From JAEUUM01 sp038326165 (GTDB lineage: Bacteria; Bacteroidota; Bacteroidia; Chitinophagales; Saprospiraceae), in assembly GCA_038326165.1 (NCBI GenBank), contig JBBQJT010000068.1, forward strand, positions 1-13,652: a DNA stretch of 13,652 nucleotides, written 5' to 3'. The position numbers were made by a program, and so were the translations under genes. Of this stretch, positions 1 through 7,922 are shown in pieces (position 1 is the stretch's first letter; every line of letters starts with the position of its first letter). The notes below the pieces were generated by a model. That model was given only the letters and a program-made list of their open reading frames with translations, was not told where the DNA came from and ran no database searches.

Positions 1-141
1 TGATCATCACAAAAAAGAACATGAGTGTTAAAAGCAATTAATTAAAGTCAAAAAGCAAAAAATCATGAATCAGTTAAGAAACAACGTTCAATTAATCGGA
101 CACGTAGGCAAAGATCCAGAAACTATCACATTTGAAGGAGA
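1..141. repeat. Left arm of exact 141-bp inverted terminal repeat
   Basis: Bases 1-141 are the exact reverse complement of 13512-13652, checked base by base. The match ends at 142 (C here, T in the other copy read in the same direction). The repeat covers 64 bp upstream of ssb and its first 25 codons. Beyond it the two ssb genes differ at many sites. The repeat runs to the very edge of the window, so its outer limit is unknown. The length equals a common largest assembly k-mer, which suggests contig ends at a collapsed repeat. Confidence 0.97.
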
Positions 142-415
142 CAAAAAGTTGGTAAAACTTTCAGTAGCAACCTCAGATCGCTATAAAGGAACAGATGGGG
201 AGTGGAAAAGTGATACCCAATGGCACAGCGCCATAGCTTGGGGTAGAACAGCAGAGTATATTCAAAAACATATTGCTAAAGGTAATGAAGTGGCCATCAA
301 TGGCAAATTGCAGTACCGACAGTACACCAACAAGGATGGTGCTAAAATGAATACTACGGAAATCAGCATCAATGAATTCGTGAAAATCACAAAAGCCAGT
401 CCCAACCCATTCTAG
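65..415 (+). CDS. ssb: Single-stranded DNA-binding protein (short SSB, copy 1)
   Basis: This is a 116-residue single-OB-fold SSB that coats ssDNA during replication, recombination and repair. The N-terminus MNQLRNNVQLIGHVGKDPE and the later motifs TSDRYK, DTQWH, KGNEVAINGKLQYRQY and a closing EI-x-NEFVKI strand follow the bacterial SSB OB fold along residues 1-108. The ATG at 65 is the only sensible start and is conserved in the paralogue at 13205-13588. The linker and acidic C-terminal tip (DDDIPF type), used by canonical SSBs to recruit partners, are essentially absent: the protein ends SPNPF, keeping only the final Pro-Phe. It is about three quarters identical to copy 2, and its first 77 coding bases are identical to it. 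A terminator follows at once, so it is probably monocistronic. I see no clear TAnnTTTG box in the 64 bp available upstream. It could be an accessory rather than the main replicative SSB. Confidence 0.93.
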   Translation: MNQLRNNVQLIGHVGKDPETITFEGDKKLVKLSVATSDRYKGTDGEWKSDTQWHSAIAWGRTAEYIQKHIAKGNEVAINGKLQYRQYTNKDGAKMNTTEISINEFVKITKASPNPF

Positions 416-434
416 TAAATTGAAAAACTATCTT

Positions 435-467
435 ACTCTGGAGCTTACAAGCTCCGGAGTTTTTTTG
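435..467 (+). terminator. Rho-independent terminator of ssb copy 1
   Basis: A GC-rich stem of about 10 bp (435-444 with 451-460, one G-U pair) closes a 6-nt loop and is followed by a run of seven to eight T. It lies 20 bp after the ssb stop codon. Confidence 0.9.
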
Positions 468-480
468 TTTGGTGCGAAAT

Positions 481-531
481 AGGTGTCCTAAATGATGTGA
501 ACAATAACTTAAACTAAACAATAGAACACCT
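481..531 (-). repeat. Interrupted inverted repeat in the convergent gap
   Basis: AGGTGTCCTA (481-490) pairs with TAGAACACCT (522-531), 9 of 10 bases plus a G-U pair, around a 31-bp loop. It lies just downstream of the decayed surface-protein gene on the minus strand. It may be a weak or degraded terminator, since only a short T-rich stretch follows. Confidence 0.4.
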
Positions 532-542
532 CTCAATTTTAT

Positions 543-2815
543 TTACATCTTCACCACCTTTGCAATATATGTCTTCTGGCCTGCAAACAACCTTACCATA
601 TATGTGCCGATTTGCAATGCTTCAATATTCAATTGATTATTAATTACAGTGGTTGATCTTAAAATCCTGCCATTTAGATCGTAAATATGGGCTTTTTCGA
701 TCTGTTCATTGATCAGGAAGCGTACCTGATCTTTTGCTGGGTTAGGGAAAAAATCAACACTCAATTCTTTGGTATCTGTGGTACCTACAGCATTTTTTAC
801 CAGAGTTTGTGTTTCGTTGGTGATGATTGGAAAATTGTAATCGAAGTAAATTTCGGCTTTGTTTTTTAGAGAATCACCCAAAATCAATGTCGGTCTGGTT
901 TTGATCTTGAACACCACATAACCATCGTTGGTAACGTCGTCGAATGGCAGCTGAATGCCTTCAAAAATAAATTCCACCACATTGCCCTTGATTCTTGTAA
1001 ACAATTCATGGCTAGCGTCTATCAACTCGAGAGTTTGTATATCAAATACAGACGCATCTACCACATCCTTGACCACCACATTCTCAGCTGCAAAAGTGCC
1101 AGTATTCTCAAATCGTATAAGGTAATGTACATACTCACCTACCATATCGGGTGTAATGGTATTGCCCTCCAAGCAGGTTTTGTCCTTGGGATCATAGGAT
1201 CCAACAACTGTTTGCCTAAAGTTGAACACATTGTTTAGAGGTGTTTCATCAGGATCGGAAATAGAAATATTCGCCTCAAAACTCAACAGATCTCCAATAT
1301 TTACTGGTGGTGTTTCCATTGGACTATTTACATTGAGCACTAAATTAATAGACCTGCTCTCGAATGGTTGTAAGTCTGTATAATTCCAACTTAAAAGTCC
1401 AGGGCTTTGGATATCAGGTGTTAAGTCAGTGCTTACCAAAACCAACACGGAATCATCAAAAAGAAAATTGATGGTACCATTTCCAATTTGTGTGCCTTAA
1501 TTGTTGTATACAATTTTATAGTTTGCATCAAAACCAGGCCTTGCTGGTGTAATGGGTAGAATTGTAATTTGCACATCATTGTAGATGTCATTGGGTGTTA
1601 TGCAGAAGTTTTGAATCAAAGAATCACCGACATTAGGAAAAGATACTTGAATTGAGGATGGACTCACTTGAAAATAACTTGGATTTTCTAAAGTAGGAGT
1701 CATGATATGAGTTCCAGCTTGAACTGGAATAGAATATTCCCCAGTGGTATTAACAATAACGGACCCAAAATCAATTCCATTGGTAATTGAAAATTTAAGA
1801 TTGGGGTATAAAATATCACCAGCATCACAACCATTGTTGTCAATATCCAATTTGTTTTCACCTTTGATGGTATAAAACTTACCTCCAGGCGTAAAACTGC
1901 AATAGAAATTGACAGAACAATTGGTCAGACCGGATTGGGTTGCTTGAGCTGAAATATCTTTTATTTCAAAATCATCGCAGCAGATGTATTTAAGATTTGG
2001 GTTACCATAAAAATATACACTTGAAAAAATGTTTCCATTCTTTATATTGAGTGATACAAGTTGGTTAGAGTAACAAGAAAAAGATTGGAGATTGGGAAGT
2101 CCTTGAACATCCAGATTGACGAGTTTGTTATCGTCACAACCTAAAGTTTGGAGATTGGTAAGTCCTTGTACATCCAGATTGGTGAGTTGGTTAGAACTGC
2201 AATCTAAATAAGAGAGATTGGGAAGTCCTTGTACATCCAGATTGGTGAGTTGGTTACCCTGGCAATATAACAATTGGAGATTGGTAAATCCTTGTACATC
2301 CAGATTGATGAGTTGGTTGCTCGAACAAACTAAAACTTGGAGATTGGTAAGTCCTTGTACATTTAGATTAGTGAGCAGGTTATTTTGACAATATATTCTT
2401 GTCAAATTTGTAAGTCCCTGCAATTCTAGACTTTGTATTTTATTAAACTCACAAAACAAATCTTGTAAAAATAATAGCTTGTGCAGATTTAAACTGTTGA
2501 GTTGGTTGTTGTCACAAAATAAATTTTGCATATTCGTAAGTCCCTCAAGATCCAGGCTAGTCAATTGGTTACCTTGGCAATTCAAATGTTTTAAATTGAC
2601 AAAACTTTTTAACCTTGAAGAGATGAAATATTTTTCGACTTTAGGTGTAAACCTATAATATCCAAAGCCTCACTTTCTTGTATCTGACCATCTCCATTTG
2701 TATCTACGCCTAATCCAATAAGGGCATTCTTGAAATTAATGTCTGATATAATTACTATTTGCGCTTGAGACAGTTGAGAAAGAGCGACAAACAAAAGCAC
2801 AATCAAGTTTTTTAT
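543..2815 (-). pseudogene. Broken T9SS-exported leucine-rich-repeat surface protein
   Basis: If repaired this would be a protein of about 757 residues. In order it has a signal peptide (KNLIVLLFVALSQLSQAQ), an EF-hand-like segment (GVDTNGDGQIQESEA), about nine 21-residue LRRs (2004-2570), a conserved module with GGKFYTIKGENKLDIDNNGC, a C-terminal repeat region with FDANYKIVYNN and FDYNFPI, and a type A T9SS sorting domain starting at FFPNPAKDQ. Three lesions are visible. The expected ATG before KNLIVLL is ATA (2813-2815), and no in-frame ATG or GTG lies upstream before a stop. One base is missing at about 2611-2612: the upstream frame runs into TAA after SSLQG, while the -1 frame continues LKSFVNLKHLNCQGNQL without loss. 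An in-frame TAA (1497-1499) replaces what is probably a Lys codon between YKIVYNN and GTQIGNGTINF. All domains are otherwise well preserved, so decay is recent. In life it would sit on the cell surface, perhaps in adhesion. A very unusual reading (ATA start plus frameshift plus readthrough) is far less likely. Confidence 0.87.
2004..2570 (-). repeat. Nine 63-bp tandem repeats encoding 21-residue LRRs
   Basis: Each unit encodes a 21-residue LRR of the form NQLTNLDVQGLTNLQxLxCxx. The central units (about 2067-2381) are nearly identical at DNA level around the TGTACATCCAGATTGGTGAG core, while the outer units are more diverged. This pattern suggests recent unit duplication within the array. It lies inside the broken surface-protein gene. 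Confidence 0.9.
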
Positions 2816-3226
2816 ACTGTTAGTATTTTTTAGTTGGTTGAATTTATGTCAATCTTGCTCTTAATTAAGTTCACCAAAATATAAAGACAATCTATTTTAG
2901 CTGAACCACTATTCTTGCTTAACTTATTATAACATCACATATCTGATTCATTTGGACCCTAGATTCTTTAAAGATAAAGATAAAGCAATTGATTTATATC
3001 CTATTTCATATCTAAAATACTGATACGACCAAAAACGATGCATCAAGTTTGCATAGAAACAATTCTAAAATAAACTTTAAATTATTAAATCGCACCCACG
3101 GCCTGAGAAAATCGCATTTAAAAGGCATTGATAAGAAAATTTACAAAGGTTTCTACCAACTAAAATTGCAAACCTAAAAATCAATTTTGTCAATACCTTA
3201 AATCAAGTATATACATATATTTATTT
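2816..3226. other. AT-rich intergenic stretch, no gene recognised
   Basis: No convincing reading frame on either strand. It holds a short AAAGAT tandem near 2967-2982 and one GC-richer patch (3091-3107) flanked by two direct copies of AAATCGCA (3087-3094 and 3109-3116), lying inside TTAAAT (3085-3090) and ATTTAA (3116-3121). The patch is about 140-165 bp upstream of the predicted sigma-54 start site, where activators of that sigma factor commonly bind. I found no exact TAnnTTTG promoter for the broken gene to the left. Confidence 0.6.
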
Positions 3227-3243
3227 TTGGCATACATTTTGCA
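3227..3243 (+). promoter_or_regulatory. Sigma-54 (RpoN) type -24/-12 promoter
   Basis: TTGGCATACATTTTGCA carries the invariant GG (3229-3230) and GC (3241-3242) exactly 10 bases apart, and matches the YTGGCA and TTGCW parts of the RpoN consensus. Transcription would start near 3253-3255. A terminator follows about 100 bp downstream. The Bacteroidota -33/-7 consensus does not fit here. RpoN dependence implies an AAA+ activator elsewhere. Confidence 0.65.
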
Positions 3244-3253
3244 CTGATAATAT

Positions 3254-3366
3254 TATGATAATAAACCGTAATACCTTACTCCGAAAGAGTACAATATAGA
3301 TCCCTTAAAAACCGTAACCATTAATTTGGGTAAGTTTGGCTATGTCTCTTGACATAGCTTTTTTTT
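3254..3366 (+). ncRNA. Candidate small RNA under sigma-54 control
   Basis: A transcript of about 113 nt is defined by the -24/-12 promoter on the left and a strong terminator on the right. It contains a small hairpin TACTC-CGAAA-GAGTA (3277-3291) and two copies of AAACCGTAA (3263-3271, 3309-3317). CTTAC (3275-3279) could pair either within that hairpin or with GTAAG (3330-3334), giving two exclusive folds. A 14-codon ORF begins at 3255 almost on the predicted start site. I do not recognise a known RNA family. The distance to the next gene (275 bp, with a terminator between) argues against a simple mRNA leader. Confidence 0.55.
3339..3366 (+). terminator. Strong terminator of the candidate small RNA
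   Basis: A perfect 8-bp stem GCTATGTC (3339-3346) and GACATAGC (3351-3358) encloses the loop TCTT and is followed by eight T. No protein gene ends upstream of it on this strand, so it must end a non-coding or very short transcript. Confidence 0.88.
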
Positions 3367-3641
3367 GTTATCATGTCACATTATATATATTAATAATTTT
3401 ATTTATAGTTATTTGTTACTTTATATCGTATCATTATAAGTAAAAAGTATCACAAGTAAGAAAAGCCATACAAACCAAGGCTTTAAAATAATTAATATTT
3501 TCATATTTATTTTTATTATTTTCTTATTTTATTGTACTTCATTGTTTTATGTTATTTAATCAACTTGTACCTCCTAAAAACATTTTATTCAATGTGAAGC
3601 AAATATGGAGAACTGCCGTATCTTAGAGGCATATAACCACA
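3367..3641. other. AT-rich upstream region of the TPR gene
   Basis: No gene is visible. There is a weak inverted repeat AAAGCC (3462-3467) and GGCTTT (3479-3484). No exact TAnnTTTG or second GG-N10-GC promoter was found before the TPR gene, so its promoter is not identified. Confidence 0.55.
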
Positions 3642-5060
3642 GTGAAATTAGCAATGAAACAACAATTTAGCACACCAAACGAGCCCATCAAGAACCATAT
3701 CAATGAGACAAATGTAGTGTCACAGAATGGAACGGTCGTTTCTGTTGAGGAAAAGGCATTTAGACAAATTGCAGAGTTATTCCAGATTCATTCATTCACT
3801 GAAGACTGGGTATGTGTAGTAGAGGAACATATTTTACGTAAAAGGATATCTGTTCCCTACCTCAAATACAAAATTGAGTCACTTTTATTATCTGAACAAT
3901 CAGAACTGGCCTATCACCTGGTTTCGCATGTCACAGCTTTGTTGCCATTTGATACTGGATTAGACAAATTGCTTTTTGAAGCAGCAAGAGCAAACGGAAA
4001 TTATGCTGAAGCATTGAGCTGTTTAGAAAAATGGAAATCATATGCCTCTCTTGAACAATCCATACACATATATAATGAAGAAGCTGCAATTCATAAATTG
4101 ATGAATGACGCTGACAATAATTTTCAATGCTTAAAAAATGTATTGCATATTGATCCCAATAATGAAACTGCACTACAAGAAATCTGGTGGAGCATAGAGA
4201 TGACTAAGAACTATCGTGAAAGCATCAAACTTCACAAAGAAATCCTTCAAGTAAATCCCAACTGTTACAGGGCTTGGTACAATTTGGCTCATTCTCAGTA
4301 TTATTTGTTCCAATACAACAACGCAATAGAATCGTTTCAAAAAAGCATAGAATTCGAACCTAGTTTCGAATTGGCTTATAAGTATTGCGCTGAAGTTTGC
4401 ATCCTGATTAAGGAATACAAAATGGCTCTTGAATGCTATTATGATTACCTGGAAAAATTTCAACCAGATGCAGATGGCCTAAAAAATATAGGCCAGATAT
4501 ATTATCAGATGAAAAATCAAATCAAATCAAGAAAATACTTCCTTATGGCTCGCAATTTGGAACCGATGGATGACGAAATCTACTACCTACTAGGCTTAAG
4601 TTATGTCGCTGATGAAACTTGGAACCTTGCTGCCAACTATTTCGAACGTGCCATTTCATTAAACGATAGAAATGAAGAGTATTTTATCGCTCTTGCTAAA
4701 ACTTACGCCTCTCAAGGTGAACACAAACGGGCTCAACTCTTTTTTCGAAGAGCAACTGAAATAGGTCCTGAAATACCGGAAGCTTGGATTGCTGCCGCTG
4801 ATTATCACTATCAACTAGCCGATCACGATGCTGTATTGGAATTGTTGGAAGAAGCAGAAGACTACACCACTGGGCCAGAGATCTACTACATGAAATCTGT
4901 CGCACATTTTGCTAAAAATGAAGAGTACGAGGCTATGGAAGCATTGGGCGAAGGTCTTCAGCTGGATTTCGATATGCATCCATTTATATTTAACTATCAC
5001 CCACAATTGCGCTCTGACAAAAAAGTCAAAGGCATTATACGCTACTATGAATTTGATTGA
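3642..5060 (+). CDS. Cytosolic tetratricopeptide-repeat protein
   Basis: The protein has 472 residues from a GTG at 3642, or 468 from the ATG at 3654. I favour the ATG, because the extra MKLA adds nothing recognisable and neither start has a strong ribosome site. There is no signal peptide or membrane segment. From about residue 130 to 440 it is a string of about eight 34-residue helical repeats with TPR signatures, for example AWYNLAHSQYYLFQYNNAIE, LLGLSYVADETWNLAANYFE and ALAKTYASQGEHKRAQLFFR. The first 100 residues are helical and less repetitive. Such proteins act as protein-binding scaffolds; the partner is unknown, and I recognise no enzyme domain. It has its own terminator and no co-directional neighbour within 275 bp apart from the candidate small RNA. 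The long regulatory-looking region upstream suggests controlled expression. Confidence 0.9.
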   Translation: MKLAMKQQFSTPNEPIKNHINETNVVSQNGTVVSVEEKAFRQIAELFQIHSFTEDWVCVVEEHILRKRISVPYLKYKIESLLLSEQSELAYHLVSHVTALLPFDTGLDKLLFEAARANGNYAEALSCLEKWKSYASLEQSIHIYNEEAAIHKLMNDADNNFQCLKNVLHIDPNNETALQEIWWSIEMTKNYRESIKLHKEILQVNPNCYRAWYNLAHSQYYLFQYNNAIESFQKSIEFEPSFELAYKYCAEVCILIKEYKMALECYYDYLEKFQPDADGLKNIGQIYYQMKNQIKSRKYFLMARNLEPMDDEIYYLLGLSYVADETWNLAANYFERAISLNDRNEEYFIALAKTYASQGEHKRAQLFFRRATEIGPEIPEAWIAAADYHYQLADHDAVLELLEEAEDYTTGPEIYYMKSVAHFAKNEEYEAMEALGEGLQLDFDMHPFIFNYHPQLRSDKKVKGIIRYYEFD

Positions 5061-5104
5061 AAGCCGTTATAATCTCATGAAATAAACCTCCTGAAAAGGA
5101 AAAC

Positions 5105-5128
5105 AAAGGGGCTAATAAAGCCCCTTTT
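5105..5128. terminator. Bidirectional terminator between TPR gene and pepD
   Basis: AAAGGGGCT (5105-5113) pairs perfectly with AGCCCCTTT (5119-5127) around a 5-nt loop. T-rich sequence follows on both strands (TTTTGTTG on plus, TTTGTTTTCC on minus). It sits in the gap between two convergent stop codons and can serve both genes. Confidence 0.82.
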
Positions 5129-5176
5129 GTTGTATATAGATGTTACTGATTAAATTTCTTCCCAAGCTTGAAATCT

Positions 5177-6640
5177 TTAATTCTTCATCGGAATATTCTC
5201 CAAAACTTCTATCGCGAATTTCCAAAATTTTTGAGCGGACTTTATTGAAGCTCGTTCGTCCGGACTGTGCGCGCCATGAATAGTTGGTCCAAATGAAATC
5301 ATATCCATACCCGGATAATTTTTGCCGAGGATTCCACATTCCAAGCCTGCATGACATGCCACTACTTTTGGCTTTTCGTTATTTTGCTTTTCATAAATGT
5401 GTACAAACAGATCAAGTATTTCCGACTTCACGTTTGGTGTCCAACCAGGATAATCACCACTAAACTCAACATTGCAACCAGCAAGCTCATATGCTGACTT
5501 TAAAGCATTAGCCAAATCCAATTTCGAACTTTCTACTGATGATCTTGTCAAATTCTGAATAGAAATTTCGCCCTCCTTCACCAAAACTCTTGCAATGTTG
5601 TTGGATGTCTCTACCAAATCTTCCATATCTGCTGACATCCTATAAACGCCATTGTGTGCAGTATAAATAGATTGTATTAATTTGTCTTGAACTTCAGAAT
5701 CCATTACGCTGCTTGGTAAATCGGACTTTTCGATTTCTATGACCAAATTAGGCTCTGGTGTTTTGAACTCGAATTTGATTTCGTTCATCAATCCTTTCAT
5801 TGCAGCATCAAAATCTTTCTTACGACTTTCATCAACCGTTACTTTGGCAACACTTTCCCTTGGAATTGCATTGCGCAAACTTCCACCACTTATTTCAGAA
5901 ACTCTTAGTCCAAATTTGTTGAATCCATCATAGAGCAAACGGTTCATTATTTTATTGGCATTCCCCAATCCTTTGTGAATGTCCATTCCTGAATGGCCTC
6001 CATTCAAGCCCTTGACCCTTATGGTAAATCCCTGACAATCAGATGGAGTTGAAACCGATTGATAGCTACGGGTTGCGGTAACATCCAGACCGCCTGCACA
6101 ACCAATGTCTATTTCATCATCTTCCTCTGTATCCATATTCAAAAGTATCTCACCTTTTAAAATCCCTCCCTTTAGATTCAAGGCACCAGTCATTCCTGTT
6201 TCTTCATCAATTGTAAAAAGTGCATCTATCGCAGGATGTTTGATTTCCTTGGATTCCAGAATAGACATCATCATTGCAACGCCTAAACCATTATCAGCTC
6301 CTAAAGTGGTGCCTCTTGCCCGGACCCAGTCTCCATCTACGTACATGTCTATACCTTGGCTGTTAAAGTCAAAAATGGTATCATTGTTTTTTTGATGGAC
6401 CATATCTAAATGACCCTGCAATACGATTGGCTTGCGATTTTCCATACCAGGAGTGGCAGGCTTTCTGATGATTACATTCCGTATTTCATCTTCAAAAGTT
6501 TCAAGCCCCAAACTATTGCCAAAATCTTTCATAAAGGCAATAACCTTATCCTCTTTCTTGGAAGGCCTTGGTACCGCATTTAAGTCTGCAAATTTGTTCC
6601 AAAGCTGCTTGGGCTCTAAATTTCTTATCTCTTGACTCAT
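5177..6640 (-). CDS. pepD: Cytosol non-specific dipeptidase (M20C)
   Basis: A 487-residue metallopeptidase of the usual PepD length that splits dipeptides such as Xaa-His and many others in the cytosol, using two metal ions. Expected metal and catalytic residues are visible: H77 and D79 in GHLDMVH, D116 in TLGADNGLG, catalytic E146 and bridging E147 in TIDEETGMTG, D170 in LLNMDTEEDDE, and H458 in the closing HGAHSPDE motif. The dimerisation or lid segment lies between about residues 190 and 390 (NGGHSGMDIHKGLGNANKI near its start). ACHAGLECG (C-terminal third) is also typical. No signal peptide is present. The ATG at 6640 gives the standard MSQEIRNLEPKQLWNKF N-terminus. A TAGCTTTG box sits 27 bp upstream. 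The gene is monocistronic, divergent from rpoD and convergent with the TPR gene. Confidence 0.96.
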   Translation of the reverse strand: MSQEIRNLEPKQLWNKFADLNAVPRPSKKEDKVIAFMKDFGNSLGLETFEDEIRNVIIRKPATPGMENRKPIVLQGHLDMVHQKNNDTIFDFNSQGIDMYVDGDWVRARGTTLGADNGLGVAMMMSILESKEIKHPAIDALFTIDEETGMTGALNLKGGILKGEILLNMDTEEDDEIDIGCAGGLDVTATRSYQSVSTPSDCQGFTIRVKGLNGGHSGMDIHKGLGNANKIMNRLLYDGFNKFGLRVSEISGGSLRNAIPRESVAKVTVDESRKKDFDAAMKGLMNEIKFEFKTPEPNLVIEIEKSDLPSSVMDSEVQDKLIQSIYTAHNGVYRMSADMEDLVETSNNIARVLVKEGEISIQNLTRSSVESSKLDLANALKSAYELAGCNVEFSGDYPGWTPNVKSEILDLFVHIYEKQNNEKPKVVACHAGLECGILGKNYPGMDMISFGPTIHGAHSPDERASIKSAQKFWKFAIEVLENIPMKN

Positions 6641-6666
6641 AATAGTATGGTGTTAATTGTTGTACA

Positions 6667-6674
6667 CAAAGCTA
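6667..6674 (-). promoter_or_regulatory. Bacteroidota -7 box of pepD
   Basis: TAGCTTTG on the minus strand matches the TAnnTTTG element of Bacteroidota housekeeping promoters and is placed for a start site about 20 bp before the pepD ATG. The -33 element is poor (ATTT at the 19-bp spacing). Confidence 0.6.
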
Positions 6675-6907
6675 CAAAGTTTAAGGAATAAAGAAATTGA
6701 TCCAAGTTAAATATAAGTGGAATCAAAATCTTTCATAGAGCCTAAAATGGAAAACCATGAACCAATTAGGAGTAAAGAGATTTCAGCAAATCAAGAATCC
6801 TTGTCAAAAATCATTTGCACATAGATAAATTCAAATCAATAGAAAATGTTCCCAACTGATTCAAACAGTAGATCAAGGCTGCAAAAACCACAATTGGCAA
6901 TCCGCTT

Positions 6908-6915
6908 TAGATTTG
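6908..6915 (+). promoter_or_regulatory. Possible -7 box of rpoD
   Basis: TAGATTTG fits TAnnTTTG exactly, giving a predicted leader of roughly 125 nt before rpoD. No good TTTG lies at the -33 position, so it may be chance in AT-rich DNA. Confidence 0.35.
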
Positions 6916-7048
6916 CAATAGAAACCACGCAATTTAAAATCTATTTTTCAAAAAAGCAAGTCTTCGCAAATACCCATGCAACTATATGGGGGTATAAACG
7001 TATCTATAGTATAGAAAATTTGCCCACAGAACATAAAGTCATACAAAC

Positions 7049-7912
7049 ATGCGTCAATTAAAAATATCCAATAAAATTACCACGAGAGAAAGTCTTGCAC
7101 TTGACAAATATCTCAATGATATTGGCAAGATTGGCATGCTTACTGCTGATGAAGAAGCGGAATTGGCGGTTAGAATCAGAGATGGTGATCAAGAAGCACT
7201 TGATATTCTCACTAAATCAAATTTGCGCTTCGTAGTTTCTGTTGCAAAACAATACCAAAATCAAGGTCTTTCGCTGAGTGACTTGATCAATGAAGGAAAT
7301 GTTGGTCTTATGAAAGCTGCAAAACGCTTTGATGAAACCAAAGGCTTCAAATTCATTTCGTACGCAGTTTGGTGGATTCGCCAAGCAATATTGCAAGCTA
7401 TTGTTGAATATTCTAGAATCGTTAGGCTTCCTCTAAACAAAGTTGGTTCTTACAATAAAGTCAATGAAACCTTCTTAACTTTCATTCAAGAATTTGAAAG
7501 AGAACCTACCAATGAAGAACTGGCTGATCTGTTGGATATGACTCCAAAAGAAGTTTCCAACATGCTTCGTGGCAACAGCAGGCACGTGTCCGTTGATGCA
7601 CCATTGGCAAGTGATGACAGTGATTCAACAATGCTAGATATAATTTCTGTCACTGACGAGAGCCCAGACAGAATTCTGATGGAACAATCTCTTAAAGAAG
7701 AAGTACAACAGGGTCTATCTATATTATCTCCACGTGAAGTTGAGGTATTGTCAGCATACTATGGCTTAAATGGTTTCAAGGCACTGACGCTCGAAGAAAT
7801 TGGTGAGGTCTATCAATTGACAAGGGAACGTGTACGACAGATCAAAGAACGTGCGATACGCAGACTCCGAAAGTCATACAACAGAAACAACCTCAGATCT
7901 TATTTGGGTTAA
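7049..7912 (+). CDS. rpoD: Primary RNA polymerase sigma factor RpoD (SigA)
   Basis: A 287-residue sigma-70 family protein that directs RNA polymerase to housekeeping promoters. It lacks region 1.1, as is normal for Bacteroidota primary sigma factors, which are about this length and begin MRQLKI. Region 1.2 covers roughly residues 12-48. Region 2 is seen in TKSNLRFVVSVAKQYQNQG, SDLINEGNVGLMKAAKRFD and GFKFISYAVWWIRQAI (residues 57-115). Region 3 runs about 125-205, and region 4 ends in LTLEEIGEVYQLTRERVRQI and ERAIRRLRK (-33 recognition helix) with the usual terminal SYLG. The ATG at 7049 gives the family N-terminus. It is the likely reader of the TAnnTTTG boxes in this window. It is convergent with the next gene, with a 59-bp gap. 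Slight divergence from the commonest Bacteroidota sequence is within normal range. Confidence 0.96.
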   Translation: MRQLKISNKITTRESLALDKYLNDIGKIGMLTADEEAELAVRIRDGDQEALDILTKSNLRFVVSVAKQYQNQGLSLSDLINEGNVGLMKAAKRFDETKGFKFISYAVWWIRQAILQAIVEYSRIVRLPLNKVGSYNKVNETFLTFIQEFEREPTNEELADLLDMTPKEVSNMLRGNSRHVSVDAPLASDDSDSTMLDIISVTDESPDRILMEQSLKEEVQQGLSILSPREVEVLSAYYGLNGFKALTLEEIGEVYQLTRERVRQIKERAIRRLRKSYNRNNLRSYLG

Positions 7913-7922
7913 GATTCTATGC

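Larger units (their letters stand above)
6641..7048. other. Divergent intergenic region, pepD/rpoD
   Basis: A 408-bp gap between divergent genes. It holds the pepD -7 box at 6667-6674 and a possible rpoD -7 box at 6908-6915. A short imperfect hairpin ACCCAT...ATGGGGGT lies near 6973-6993. The only open frame (6846-7061) has no recognisable protein character and overlaps rpoD, so I treat it as chance. Confidence 0.6.

Noticed and set aside
2600..2620. Programmed ribosomal frameshift in the LRR gene
   Set aside because: The site GGT TAA AAA is not a standard slippery heptamer, and the gene also lacks a start codon and has an in-frame stop, so decay is simpler.
3254..3366. Riboswitch or attenuator controlling the TPR gene
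   Set aside because: The terminator is 275 bp from the TPR start and no anti-terminator with the downstream sequence was seen; kept only as an orphan RNA candidate.
6846..7061. Plus-strand open frame of 71 codons upstream of rpoD
   Set aside because: No protein-like features, overlaps the rpoD start, and probably lies in the rpoD leader.
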